This document shows, piece by piece, positions 1 to 8,393 of a DNA stretch of 11,588 nt. Under the pieces are notes generated by a model that had not been told where the DNA came from, searched no databases, and saw nothing but the letters and a program-made list of their open reading frames with translations. The DNA is from Candidatus Firestoneibacteriota bacterium (GTDB taxonomy: Bacteria > Oederibacteriota > JAAXVQ01). The DNA lies in contig JAAXVQ010000031.1 in assembly GCA_013335425.1 (NCBI GenBank), forward strand, positions 1-11,588, in the 5' to 3' direction. The position numbers and the translations under genes are program-made. The stretch's first letter is position 1, and each line of letters begins with the position of its first letter.

Positions 1-1
1 C

Positions 2-3000
2 TTGCTGGGTGTGATTTCCTACCTGCGGCTGCCGCGTGAACTTTTCCCCCCCATCACCTACCCGCAATTGACCGTCGTGACCAACTATGAAAACGCCGCC
101 CCGGAAGAAATTGAAACCCTGATCACCAAACCGGTGGAAGAGGCCTGCTCGTCGGTCAACAACGTCAAACGCATTTCCTCCACTTCCAAAGAAGGCGTTT
201 CCTTGGTCATGTTGGAATTCGGCTGGGGCACGTCCATGGATTTTGCCGCCCTCAACGTGCGTGAAAAGATCGATTTGGTTAAGGAAAAGTTGCCGCGTGA
301 AGCCGAAGACCCGGTGGTCATGAAGTTTAATCCGTTTGAATTGCCTGTGCTGACGCTCTCGGTTTCGGCCAACATGCCTATTCACGAGATCCGGGAAGTG
401 GCCAAGAAGATTATTAAAAACTCACTGGAAAAAGCCGAAGGTGTGGCTGCCGTGCAGGTCAACGGCGGTTTGGACCGGGAAATTTTAATTACTTTGGATT
501 TGGGGCGCTTGGCCGCGACCCGGCTTTCACCTCTGTCCGTACTCGATGCCTTGAAAAATTCCAACGTGAATTATCCGGCCGGCACCATTCACGGTCACTT
601 TTATGATTATTTGATCCGCACCATGGGTGAGTTTACCAAGCTCGATGAAATTTCCGCTTCACCCGTGGGCCTGGATAAAAGCCAGGAGTATGAAGCCAAC
701 GAACAGCAGGAGTTGTCCTTAAGCCACGCCCCTTTGACCGAGTCCCAGGATGATCCCAAACGCGAAACCGACAACCGGGTGGTGGTGCTTTCCGATGTGG
801 GCAAGGTGGAGGACACGTTTAAGGAGAAAACCTCGGTATCCCGTTACAACGGCAAAGAGAACATTTCCATCACCATTCAAAAACAAGCCGGGGCCAACAC
901 CCTGGAAGTGGTGGAAAACGTAAAAAAAGCGCTCCAGAAAATTCAGGCCGATTTGCCCAAAGGGCAGCATATCAAGATCATCACCGTCTATGACCAATCG
1001 GTGTTTGTACGGCGGTCCATCGACAACGTGGTCGAGGACGCGGTCATCGGCGGCGCCTTGGCGTTTTTGGTGATTTTGATTTTTTTACGCAATCTGACGG
1101 CCTCGGTTATTGTCATTACCGCCATCCCGGTCTCCATTTTGGCCACATTTTCCCTCATGTACTTTCAGGGCATCACCCTCAACATGATGTCCTTAGGCGG
1201 TCTTTCCCTGGGCATTGGACGTTTGGTGGACGACGCCATCGTCTGTATTGAAAACATCTATCGTCATTGCGAATTGGGCCTGAAACCCAAGGAAGCTTCC
1301 GTGGTCGGGGCCAATGAAGTGTCGGCGGCGGTCATTGCCTCGACCTTTACCACGGTTACGGTGTTTCTCCCCATGGTGTTCGTGCAAGGCATCGCCGGGC
1401 AATTGTTTTCCCAACTGGCCTTGACGGTCACTTTCGCGCTGTTGGCTTCCCTGGGGGGCGCCATGCTGCTAATCCCCATGCTGGTGTCCCAAGGCGGGGA
1501 AGGGCAGTTGCGGGAAGTGAAAATGTTGAAATTTTTCGAACCCATCCTCCACGGGGTGGACGTGTTTTTTTCGCGCGCGCTTTCCAAATTTCTGGAGCAC
1601 AAGCTGTTCAATTTAACCTTGGTTTTTCTTCTTTTTATGGGAACGATGCTGCTGGCGATCCCCTTGAAAAAAGAGTTCATGCCCAAGGTCGATCAAAGCC
1701 AGTTCATCGTTAAAGTGAGTTTGCCCACCGGGGCGCTCTTGAGAGTGACGGACGAGACTTGCCGGAAATTGGAAGATGTTTTTAAGGATATCCCCGAGAT
1801 CCACGATTATTCGGTAACCATCGGGTCGTCGAAGGACGACGCCACCCAGACGGCCGATGCCATGGGCGGACACCAGGGCCAGATTATGGTCAACTTGAAA
1901 AAGGAACGCACCCGCAGCACCGCCGAGGTGGTTCACGAAGTTAAGGAAAAAATGGACAAACAAGACACGGGTCCGGCGCGGTTTGAGTACATGGTGCAGG
2001 ACAGCGCGCTTCAGGTTTCGGCTTTTTCCGGCGGCGCGCCGGTGGTGATTGAGATCAAGGGGCGCGACCTTACGCTCATGAAAAAGCTGACCAAAGACGT
2101 GGAGAATTTGGTCGGTGACATTCCGGGTATATTCGGCGTGAAAAACAGTCTGGTGGCGGAAGCCCCTGAAACCAAAGTCTATGTTCAACGGGACAAGGCG
2201 GCGCTGTACAATCTCTCGGTCGACGATATTTCGCGCACGGCCAAAATCGCCATCAAAGGCACGGCCGACACCAAATTCAAGGAACCGGGGCAGGACGAGG
2301 TGGACATCCGTGTGCGCCTGCGTTCCGAGGACCGCAGCACGGTTTCGGACTTGCGCCAACTGTTGGTGCACTCGCCTTTGGACGTGGACGTGCCGTTGAA
2401 CGAATTGGCCTATATAGGCGTCGGCGTGGGTCCTTCTGAAATCAAACGCAAGGACCGCCAGCGCTACGTCATGGTTTCGGCCAACATTTATAAGCGCAAT
2501 CTCAGCGATGTGGTCCGGGATGTCCAGGACCGCCTAAAAACCCTGACTTTGCCTGAAGGCTACACGGTCGCGCTTGGCGGCGAAAGCGAGCAGATGCAGG
2601 AATCGTTCAATTCGCTGGCGTTCGCCCTGGCGCTCGCACTTTTATTGGTCTATATGATCATGGCTTCCCAGTTTGAGTCGCTCATCCAACCGTTCATCAT
2701 CATGTTTACGGTCCCGCTCTCCCTCATCGGCGTGATGACCATCCTATTTCTGACCAACACCCCGCTTTCCATCGTGGCCCTTATCGGCATGATCATGCTT
2801 ATCGGGATCGTGGTTTCCAACGGGATTATTCTCATTGACTACACCAATATTTTGCGCGAACGCGGCGCCACGGCCTTGGATTCGGTGGTCCAGGCCAGCC
2901 GGACCCGATTGCGTCCGATTTTGATGACCGCTCTGTCCACGATTATCGCCTTGGTCCCCATGTCACTGGCCCTCGGAGAAGGTACCGCGCTGATGGCGCC

Positions 3001-3130
3001 TTTGGCCATTACGGTTATCGGCGGGCTGACCTCCTCGACGTTTTTGACGGTGATCGTGCTGCCGGCCATTTATTTGATTGTGGACAAAGCCGCGTTGCAG
3101 TTGAAACACGCGAAAAAACAGGAAGGGTAA
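2..3130 (+). CDS. RND-family inner-membrane efflux permease (first of a tandem pair), 5' partial
   Basis: Proton-driven permease of the RND superfamily (AcrB-like, HAE-type), expected to work as a trimer with a periplasmic adaptor and an outer-membrane channel. The 1042 visible residues begin inside TM1; alignment by eye with the next gene shows about 22 N-terminal residues missing, so the first codon here is not a start. The order is TM1, a first periplasmic porter/docking region (to about residue 340), TM2-6 (about 345-495), TM7 near 535-555, a second periplasmic region, and TM8-12 from about 870. TM4 reads GRLVDDAIVCIEN, keeping the Asp pair (D410, D411) equivalent to AcrB D407/D408. TM10 reads GIVVSNGIILID, so the AcrB Lys940 position is Ser. 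RLRPILMT in TM11 is conserved. About 33 extra hydrophilic residues lie near 223-258. The substrate cannot be predicted. The class call is firm; no specific gene name is justified. Confidence 0.95.
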   Translation: MLGVISYLRLPRELFPPITYPQLTVVTNYENAAPEEIETLITKPVEEACSSVNNVKRISSTSKEGVSLVMLEFGWGTSMDFAALNVREKIDLVKEKLPREAEDPVVMKFNPFELPVLTLSVSANMPIHEIREVAKKIIKNSLEKAEGVAAVQVNGGLDREILITLDLGRLAATRLSPLSVLDALKNSNVNYPAGTIHGHFYDYLIRTMGEFTKLDEISASPVGLDKSQEYEANEQQELSLSHAPLTESQDDPKRETDNRVVVLSDVGKVEDTFKEKTSVSRYNGKENISITIQKQAGANTLEVVENVKKALQKIQADLPKGQHIKIITVYDQSVFVRRSIDNVVEDAVIGGALAFLVILIFLRNLTASVIVITAIPVSILATFSLMYFQGITLNMMSLGGLSLGIGRLVDDAIVCIENIYRHCELGLKPKEASVVGANEVSAAVIASTFTTVTVFLPMVFVQGIAGQLFSQLALTVTFALLASLGGAMLLIPMLVSQGGEGQLREVKMLKFFEPILHGVDVFFSRALSKFLEHKLFNLTLVFLLFMGTMLLAIPLKKEFMPKVDQSQFIVKVSLPTGALLRVTDETCRKLEDVFKDIPEIHDYSVTIGSSKDDATQTADAMGGHQGQIMVNLKKERTRSTAEVVHEVKEKMDKQDTGPARFEYMVQDSALQVSAFSGGAPVVIEIKGRDLTLMKKLTKDVENLVGDIPGIFGVKNSLVAEAPETKVYVQRDKAALYNLSVDDISRTAKIAIKGTADTKFKEPGQDEVDIRVRLRSEDRSTVSDLRQLLVHSPLDVDVPLNELAYIGVGVGPSEIKRKDRQRYVMVSANIYKRNLSDVVRDVQDRLKTLTLPEGYTVALGGESEQMQESFNSLAFALALALLLVYMIMASQFESLIQPFIIMFTVPLSLIGVMTILFLTNTPLSIVALIGMIMLIGIVVSNGIILIDYTNILRERGATALDSVVQASRTRLRPILMTALSTIIALVPMSLALGEGTALMAPLAITVIGGLTSSTFLTVIVLPAIYLIVDKAALQLKHAKKQEG

Positions 3131-3133
3131 GGG
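3129..3133 (+). promoter_or_regulatory. Weak ribosome binding site for the second RND gene
   Basis: AAGGG overlaps the stop codon of the preceding gene and lies 7 bases before the GTG at 3141. This supports the GTG as start and suggests translational coupling between the two permease genes. The conserved RND N-terminus (FSIRRPVT) follows directly, which also fits this start. Confidence 0.5.
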
Positions 3134-3140
3134 CGCTCCC

Positions 3141-6100
3141 GTGGGTTTGCCAACGTTTTCCATCCGGCGGCCGGTTACCATTTCCATGATTTTCCTGGGA
3201 ATCACGGTCCTGGGCGTCATCAGTTTTGTCCGGTTGCCGGTGGAACTGATGCCCAACACCAGCTACCCGGTCGTCACCATCAATATCGAATATCCCGGCG
3301 TGCCGCCCACCGAAGTGGAGAGCATGGTCACCACCAAGGTGGAGGACTCGGTCTCCACCGCTGCGCATTTAAAAAGTCTGGAATCCTCCTCGGAGGACGG
3401 GAAATCCGAGACCATCCTGCAATTCGAACCGGGCACGGACATGAATTTTGCGGCGCTGGAAGTCCGGGAGAAATTTGCGAAAATCCGCAACAAATTGCCC
3501 CAAGGCATCCGCAAACCCATTTTGGGCAAATACGACGTCGCCGATGCGCCCATCATGATCATTGCCTGTCTGTCGGAAACCATTCAAACCGAGGAAGTGC
3601 GGCGAATTGTAGATCTTAATATGAAGGAGGCCTTGGGGCGTGTTTCCGGGGTTTCCAATGTGGAAGTTTCCGGCGGGCGCGAGCGTAAGATTTTGGTGGA
3701 AGTCGACCAATCCCGCCTGCAATCCTACGGCATTTCCATTGAACAAATCGTGAAGGTGCTGCACGACAACAACGTCAATTTGATGGCCGGCAACCTGGAC
3801 CGGGGAAGTTTTAAGTATTTGGTCCGGACCGTGGGACAGTTCAAAAGCGTGGAAGGCTTGAAGAAAATCGGGCTTATCGCCACCGAGGACGGCAGCGTCC
3901 TGACTTTGGGGGACGTGGCCACGGTCCGCGACTCCTTTCTGGAAGCCGCGGGATATGCCCGCTATGATGCCGCCCCCACCGTTTCCCTCTACATCCACAA
4001 AGAACGCCAGGCCAACACCATCGAGGTTTGTCAGGGCATCGATCAAGCCTTGGAAAAGCTCAAACTCACCTTGCCCAAAGGCGTGCGTTTGGTGATGGTG
4101 CTCAATCAATCCATCTCCATTAAAAAGGCGATTCAAAGCGTCAAAAAGTCCCTGGTGGAAGGCGCGGTCTTGGCCACTTTGATTTTGGTGCTGACTTTGG
4201 GCAGCATCCGCAGCCCGATCATTATCGCCTTGAGCATTCCCTTGGCCGTTATCGGGACGTTCGTCCCCATGTTTTTTCAACATATCACTTTGAACACCAT
4301 GACGCTTTCGGGCTTGGCGCTGGCCTGCGGCAGTTTGGTGGACGGCGGGGTGGTGGTGCTCGACAGCATTTTCAAAAAGTGCGAAGAGGGACTGCCGATC
4401 CGCGAAGCCTGTGTGATCGGCAGCGAAGAAGTCGGTTTCGCCATTGTTTCTTCCTACATCACCTCCATCGTAGTTTTTGTACCCATTATTTTTGTGAACC
4501 AGGAGATTCGCCTGCTCTACTCAGGGCTGGCCCTAACCGTGATTTATTCGCATATCATGTCCATGGTGGTTTCTCAGACCCTGATGCCTATGCTGGCCAG
4601 CCGGTTTTTAACCGCCCCCAAGCTTCCGGATTTGCGCTGGCGGGAAGACATGCGTCCCAGCCTTAAAAAAGTCTTCTTGGGCATTTACCGTACCATCCTG
4701 GCTTTGGCCATCCGGTTCCGATATTATTTGCTTTTGATCGTGGTGCTGCTTTTGGGTTTTGCCATCTACCTCAACACCAAAATAGGTTCCGAGTTCATGG
4801 GCAGCATGGAAGAAAATAAAGTCAACGTCAACCTGACGCTGCCCTCGGGCACCAAGCTCGATATTTCCAACGGGTTGGTCAAACGCATCGAGCACTTTCT
4901 TTCGGCCGTACCCGAGATCAAGAGCATTTCCTCGCTGGTGGAACAGAACCGTTCCGAGATTCACGTGGAGTTTCTCCCCATGGCCCAGCGCAAGCGTTCA
5001 ACCAAGGAAATTTTAGATGAACTGCGTCCGAAGCTGGGACAGTTCCGACCGGCTTACGTCTATTTCGAGGAACAGCAGCAGACCGGCAGCAAGGGGATTA
5101 TTCTGGATTTGTTCGGCTACGACTATGTGTTGCTCAAACAATTGGCGGTTTCCATCGCCAATAAGATGGAATCCCTCCCCGGCTTCACGGATGTGCGCAT
5201 CCGCATGAAGGAAGGCCGGCCGGAAATGCGTTTTCAAGTCGACAAAGTCAAAGCCATGCAGTTCGATTTAAAAGTTCAGCCTCTGGCCGAAGAGATCAAC
5301 ACCCAGATGCGCGGCGTGATCGGAACCCAGTTTCACACCGAAGGCGAGGAAATTGAGACCATCGTGCGTCTTCAGGAAAAGGACCGCAAGACGCTCGACG
5401 ACATCAGCAAGCTCACGGTCACTTCCCCCAACGGGGATCAACTGTATTTGTCCCAGATCGGTACGTTTTCACCGGGCTTGGGTCCTTCGGAAATTTGGCG
5501 GAAAAATAAGTCACGCATGATTCAGGTTTCGGGGACCGTGGCCACCGATTTGGGGTCGGCCGTGAAAAAAGTCCGGGATTCGCTCGCCGGCGTGGATTTT
5601 CCCAAAGGTTACTTTTACCGTTTTGGGGGAAACTATGAGAAAATGATGGAAAGCAATCAGCAACTGACCATGGCGGTTATTTTGACCGTGTTGCTGGTTT
5701 ATATGGTGCTGGCCGCGTTTTTTGAGTCCTATTATCAACCGGTCATTATTATGGTCTCGGTGGCCATGGCTTTGATCGGTGTGGTGATCGCTTTGTACAT
5801 AACCGGCAAACCCAAGAGCGTGGGTGTGTTTATCGGCATGATTATGCTTACGGGCATGGTGGTCGGGCCGGCCATTATTTTGGTGGATCAAATTAATTTG
5901 TTGATTTCCAAGGGCGTAAAGCAAAAAAAAGCCATTTTGGCCGCGTCCCAAAGCCGTTTGCGCCCGATTTTTATGACCACGGCCACTACGCTGCTGGGAT
6001 TGTTGCCGACCGCCTTGGATAAAAGCGAAGGCTCGAATCTTTGGTCTCCCCTGGCCATCACCACCGTCGGCGGCTTGATTTCGAGCACCATTTTGACATT

Positions 6101-6251
6101 GCTGTTTATTCCCAGCGTTTATTTGATTTTTGGCGATATCGGCCGAGGATTCCGGACCACGCTGGGTTGGATCAAACATCGGGTTTTAGGCCTGGGCAAA
6201 GTTCCGTCCTTGGTGAGTGCGGAACCCGATGCGGCCTTGAAAAATCACTGA
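3141..6251 (+). CDS. RND-family inner-membrane efflux permease (second of a tandem pair)
   Basis: Complete 1036-residue RND permease with a GTG start, 10 bases after the first RND gene. The N-terminus FSIRRPVTISM leading into TM1 is typical of the family, and the length matches the usual 1020-1060 residues. TM2-6 lie near residues 335-490, TM7 near 525-545, and TM8-12 from about 845 to 1005, with two periplasmic porter regions between. TM4 reads GSLVDGGVVVLDS: D401 is kept but the second Asp of the AcrB pair is Gly402. TM10 reads GMVVGPAIILVD, with Gly-Pro (909-910) at the AcrB Lys940-Asn941 positions. RLRPIFMT in TM11 is conserved. An Asp-Gly TM4 motif also occurs in heavy-metal RND pumps such as CzcA, but the Asp of their DFG motif is absent here. 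Adjacent non-identical RND genes resemble mdtB-mdtC, so a hetero-oligomeric pump is a reasonable inference. The substrate is unknown. Confidence 0.95.
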   Translation: MGLPTFSIRRPVTISMIFLGITVLGVISFVRLPVELMPNTSYPVVTINIEYPGVPPTEVESMVTTKVEDSVSTAAHLKSLESSSEDGKSETILQFEPGTDMNFAALEVREKFAKIRNKLPQGIRKPILGKYDVADAPIMIIACLSETIQTEEVRRIVDLNMKEALGRVSGVSNVEVSGGRERKILVEVDQSRLQSYGISIEQIVKVLHDNNVNLMAGNLDRGSFKYLVRTVGQFKSVEGLKKIGLIATEDGSVLTLGDVATVRDSFLEAAGYARYDAAPTVSLYIHKERQANTIEVCQGIDQALEKLKLTLPKGVRLVMVLNQSISIKKAIQSVKKSLVEGAVLATLILVLTLGSIRSPIIIALSIPLAVIGTFVPMFFQHITLNTMTLSGLALACGSLVDGGVVVLDSIFKKCEEGLPIREACVIGSEEVGFAIVSSYITSIVVFVPIIFVNQEIRLLYSGLALTVIYSHIMSMVVSQTLMPMLASRFLTAPKLPDLRWREDMRPSLKKVFLGIYRTILALAIRFRYYLLLIVVLLLGFAIYLNTKIGSEFMGSMEENKVNVNLTLPSGTKLDISNGLVKRIEHFLSAVPEIKSISSLVEQNRSEIHVEFLPMAQRKRSTKEILDELRPKLGQFRPAYVYFEEQQQTGSKGIILDLFGYDYVLLKQLAVSIANKMESLPGFTDVRIRMKEGRPEMRFQVDKVKAMQFDLKVQPLAEEINTQMRGVIGTQFHTEGEEIETIVRLQEKDRKTLDDISKLTVTSPNGDQLYLSQIGTFSPGLGPSEIWRKNKSRMIQVSGTVATDLGSAVKKVRDSLAGVDFPKGYFYRFGGNYEKMMESNQQLTMAVILTVLLVYMVLAAFFESYYQPVIIMVSVAMALIGVVIALYITGKPKSVGVFIGMIMLTGMVVGPAIILVDQINLLISKGVKQKKAILAASQSRLRPIFMTTATTLLGLLPTALDKSEGSNLWSPLAITTVGGLISSTILTLLFIPSVYLIFGDIGRGFRTTLGWIKHRVLGLGKVPSLVSAEPDAALKNH

Positions 6252-6254
6252 GTT

Positions 6255-6261
6255 TAAGGAG
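6255..6261 (+). promoter_or_regulatory. Strong ribosome binding site for the outer-membrane factor gene
   Basis: TAAGGAG lies 8 bases before the ATG at 6270, in the 18-base gap after the second RND gene. It is close to the ideal Shine-Dalgarno sequence and fixes the start of the long N-terminal extension, so the extension is not an artefact of choosing too early a start. Confidence 0.8.
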
Positions 6262-6269
6262 ATACCGGT

Positions 6270-6350
6270 ATGCGCCGCTGGTTGCACGTTTGGCTGGCCA
6301 TCATGGGAGTGCTGATGGTTTGCACGCTCTGGCAGGGTCCTGCTTGGGCG
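6270..6350 (+). other. Signal peptide coding region of the outer-membrane factor
   Basis: The first 27 codons give a basic start (MRRW), a hydrophobic stretch of about 17 residues and a predicted signal peptidase I site after AWA27. This places the following acidic extension in the periplasm or on the mature protein's N-terminal side. The cleavage site was judged by eye, not by a predictor. Confidence 0.7.
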
Positions 6351-8216
6351 AGGCCTACCTCGTCCGACGATGAAATTGACGAAGTGTTTTTAGAAGAAGA
6401 AGCCAAATCCGACGAAGCAACGCCCGCAGCGACGCCGGAAGCCACACCAGAAGCCACTCCGGAACCCACGGTTGCAGCCGCACCGGAGCCGGCCAAAAAG
6501 GCTGTCGTCGAAGAACCGGTTTCCGAAGAACCGGACTCCAGCGAAATTGAGGAAAAGAGCACTCCAACGCCTGAAACCGCCCTGACGCCTGTGCCGGAAG
6601 CCGCGCCCAGCACACCGGTTGCGCCCAAGGAGAACCAGGCTTCCAAGAAAACCTCGTCCAAAGAAGGGTATGAACCTGAAGAGCAGTTTCTGGAGGAAGA
6701 AGCCGGCATTGCCCCCGAGGAGCGCGCTTTGCCGCAGGGTAAAGAAACCAAACACGAAGAATACGAAGTCATGACCCCCGAAGGCGGCTTGCCGGAAGAA
6801 GGCGCGGTGGGTACCGAGGACGGCAAGACAACCGGTATTGCCGAAGTGGAAACCGCCATGACCGAAGCTGAGAAGATTCCCAGTATTTTAACCACACTGG
6901 AAGAATGCAAACGCGTCGCCTTGTTGAACGACCGGCGGGTGCAAGTGGCGATTAAGCAGATGAAATACGAACAATTCAAAGTCATGGAAGCCGAACGTGG
7001 TTTTTTGCCGCAAGCCAAAGGAACCTATGAGCGTCAGGAAGGCGCCGCCGCCGGGCAGACTGCGCAGAGCGCCGACACGGCGTTCAACAGCATGAAGTAC
7101 GGGTTGGAAGGGGAAGAAGTCCTTTTCCAGGGCGGAAAGTTGGTCTACACCCTGCGCCAGTCCCGGAACAATTTGGAAGTGGCCAAAAAGAAGTATCAGC
7201 AAGCCCGGCAGGAAGCCATTCAAAAGGTGGAAAAAGCCTATTACAATCTGGTCAAGAGCCAAATGATTTTTGAAGTTCAGACCGATCTGTCAAAAGCGGC
7301 AGAATCCGCATTGGCGTTTTCACGCGAAGCCTATCGGCAAGGTTTGAATTCGTACCACGAATTTTTAAATGTGCAGTCCCAGACCGATCAGACTTATTAC
7401 CAGCTTATGTCCTATCAACAGGACATCACCCTGGCCGAACTGGCTTTGCGTCAGGCCTGCAATGTGGATTCGAGCATCGGCGTGCAAATCGACGCGGTTC
7501 TGACGTTCACCGACTTTAATTTCAATTATTCCTTGGATGAGTGCTTGGAGCTGGGATTTAAAAATCGGCCGGACTTGGCAGTGAATGAGTTGACCACGCT
7601 CTCGGATTATTACGGCATTAAGATTGCCATGGCGGAAAATTGGCCCAAGATCACTTTCAACGGCACGGTGGGAAAAAACGGGCAGGTGCAGCAGGGCCAG
7701 GCGTTCACCCTCAGTGACGAGTGGACTGCCAAGATTCAGGGAACATGGATGATCGGCGCCAATTCGGCGCAATATGCGCAGGAAAAGAAGAAGACCATCC
7801 CTAAAAATTTCGGCGCCACGGACAATACCAAATCCTCACTGACGCATACGGCCAGTCTGGCTTTTTTTGATAAACTGGAAAACTTTTCCAATGTGGCCAA
7901 AGCCAAAGTTCAGCAGGCGACCACCGAGGCGGATTTGGTTGAATTGCGCGGCAAGGTCGCCAATGAAGTCGAAGAGAATTACTTCAATTACCAAAAAGCC
8001 ATGACCATGGTCACGGCGTCTCTTTCCAAAATAAAATTTAGGGAAAAAGATCTGGAAATCAACCGTGCCAAACAGATGATGGACGATGTTCCGCTCTCGA
8101 CGGTATTGACCTCCGAGCTGCAACTTGGGGAAGAACGCGTAAACTATGTCAAAGCTTTGGCGGACTATTATATTGCGATTTCCGGCCTCTTTAAAGCCAT
8201 GGGTCTGGCGAAATAA
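6270..8216 (+). CDS. TolC-family outer-membrane efflux factor with a long acidic N-terminal extension
   Basis: Outer-membrane channel subunit (OEP/TolC family) expected to form a trimeric duct with the upstream RND pumps and an adaptor. It has 648 residues against roughly 420-500 for most members. Residues 1-27 form a signal peptide (two Arg, a hydrophobic core, end AWA); no lipobox is seen although Cys18 is present. Residues 28-205 are a low-complexity Glu/Pro/Ala/Thr-rich stretch, probably disordered, with a TPEA tandem repeat and two FLEEEA copies at 40-45 and 140-145. The channel core starts near residue 206 (TLEECKRVALLN) and shows the family's internal duplication, the second half starting near 421 (SLDECLELGFKNRPDL). 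Long Ala/Gln/Lys-rich helices (for example near 300-345 and 540-580) fit the TolC coiled-coil barrel. It is the last gene before the terminator. The family is secure; the role of the extension is unknown. Confidence 0.93.
   Translation: MRRWLHVWLAIMGVLMVCTLWQGPAWARPTSSDDEIDEVFLEEEAKSDEATPAATPEATPEATPEPTVAAAPEPAKKAVVEEPVSEEPDSSEIEEKSTPTPETALTPVPEAAPSTPVAPKENQASKKTSSKEGYEPEEQFLEEEAGIAPEERALPQGKETKHEEYEVMTPEGGLPEEGAVGTEDGKTTGIAEVETAMTEAEKIPSILTTLEECKRVALLNDRRVQVAIKQMKYEQFKVMEAERGFLPQAKGTYERQEGAAAGQTAQSADTAFNSMKYGLEGEEVLFQGGKLVYTLRQSRNNLEVAKKKYQQARQEAIQKVEKAYYNLVKSQMIFEVQTDLSKAAESALAFSREAYRQGLNSYHEFLNVQSQTDQTYYQLMSYQQDITLAELALRQACNVDSSIGVQIDAVLTFTDFNFNYSLDECLELGFKNRPDLAVNELTTLSDYYGIKIAMAENWPKITFNGTVGKNGQVQQGQAFTLSDEWTAKIQGTWMIGANSAQYAQEKKKTIPKNFGATDNTKSSLTHTASLAFFDKLENFSNVAKAKVQQATTEADLVELRGKVANEVEENYFNYQKAMTMVTASLSKIKFREKDLEINRAKQMMDDVPLSTVLTSELQLGEERVNYVKALADYYIAISGLFKAMGLAK
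6432..6467 (+). repeat. Short tandem repeat encoding TPEA units
   Basis: Three 12-base units encode TPEA, TPEA and TPEP (residues 55-66 of the outer-membrane factor). The codons differ between units (ACG/ACA/ACT for Thr, CCG/CCA/CCG for Pro), so this is either an old repeat that has drifted or one kept at protein level, not a recent slippage expansion. Confidence 0.75.
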
Positions 8217-8282
8217 GTCGATTAGGGCCAGGCAAAGCGTGGGCTTTAGGGCTTCGGGTTCTGTAAACCAGGGCTAAATTTC

Positions 8283-8334
8283 AGGCAAGGATTCCGTCTT
8301 TTTAAGAAAAGATCGGATCCTTGCCTCTTTTTTT
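8283..8334 (+). terminator. Intrinsic (rho-independent) terminator of the efflux operon
   Basis: A perfect 10-bp outer stem (AGGCAAGGAT at 8283-8292 with ATCCTTGCCT at 8317-8326) continues inward, past single-base bulges, through 3 bp (CCG/CGG) and about 6 bp of mostly A-T pairs (TCTTTT/AAAAGA) to a TAAG loop at 8303-8306. C8327 and seven T (8328-8334) follow. It lies about 65 bases after the outer-membrane factor stop and just before the next promoter. The hairpin is nearly symmetric, but the T tract is on the + strand side, so it serves the upstream operon. Confidence 0.92.
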
Positions 8335-8340
8335 ACGCAC

Positions 8341-8368
8341 TTGACACCCGGTGGGAAGTCAGTATAAT
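8341..8368 (+). promoter_or_regulatory. Consensus sigma70-type promoter of the threonine operon
   Basis: TTGACA at 8341-8346 and TATAAT at 8363-8368 both match the sigma70 consensus exactly, with a 16-base spacer (17 is optimal). The start of transcription is expected near 8375, giving a leader of only about 26 bases before hom. That leaves no room for a leader-peptide attenuator or a riboswitch. The terminator's T tract sits just upstream of the -35, where a proximal UP element would lie. Confidence 0.85.
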
Positions 8369-8386
8369 GATGCGATATTGTCATTG

Positions 8387-8393
8387 AAAGGGG
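8387..8393 (+). promoter_or_regulatory. Ribosome binding site of hom
   Basis: AAAGGGG is 7 bases before the ATG at 8401. Together with the nearby promoter it supports this start; the conserved dinucleotide-binding motif begins ten residues into the protein, as expected. Confidence 0.7.

Noticed and set aside
3369-4283. Long open frame on the - strand opposite the second RND gene (also 1613-2371, 5511-6179, 6254-7018, 10760-11395)
   Set aside because: Their translations are rich in His, Gln, Asn and Gly or in Ser, with no recognisable domains, and they lie opposite well-supported family genes. They reflect codon bias of the + strand genes.
3141-6251. Second RND gene as a recent tandem duplicate of the first
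   Set aside because: The proteins differ throughout, including motif residues and periplasmic loops, and share only family-level similarity, so this is an old divergence and not a recent duplication.
8217-8282. Possible regulatory RNA or small gene in the space after the outer-membrane factor: two TTAGGGC copies (8222-8228, 8246-8252) and a 5-bp AAAGC/GCTTT hairpin
   Set aside because: The repeats and stem are short and could occur by chance. There is no open frame with a ribosome binding site and no riboswitch-like structure. It reads as the 3' untranslated part of the efflux mRNA.
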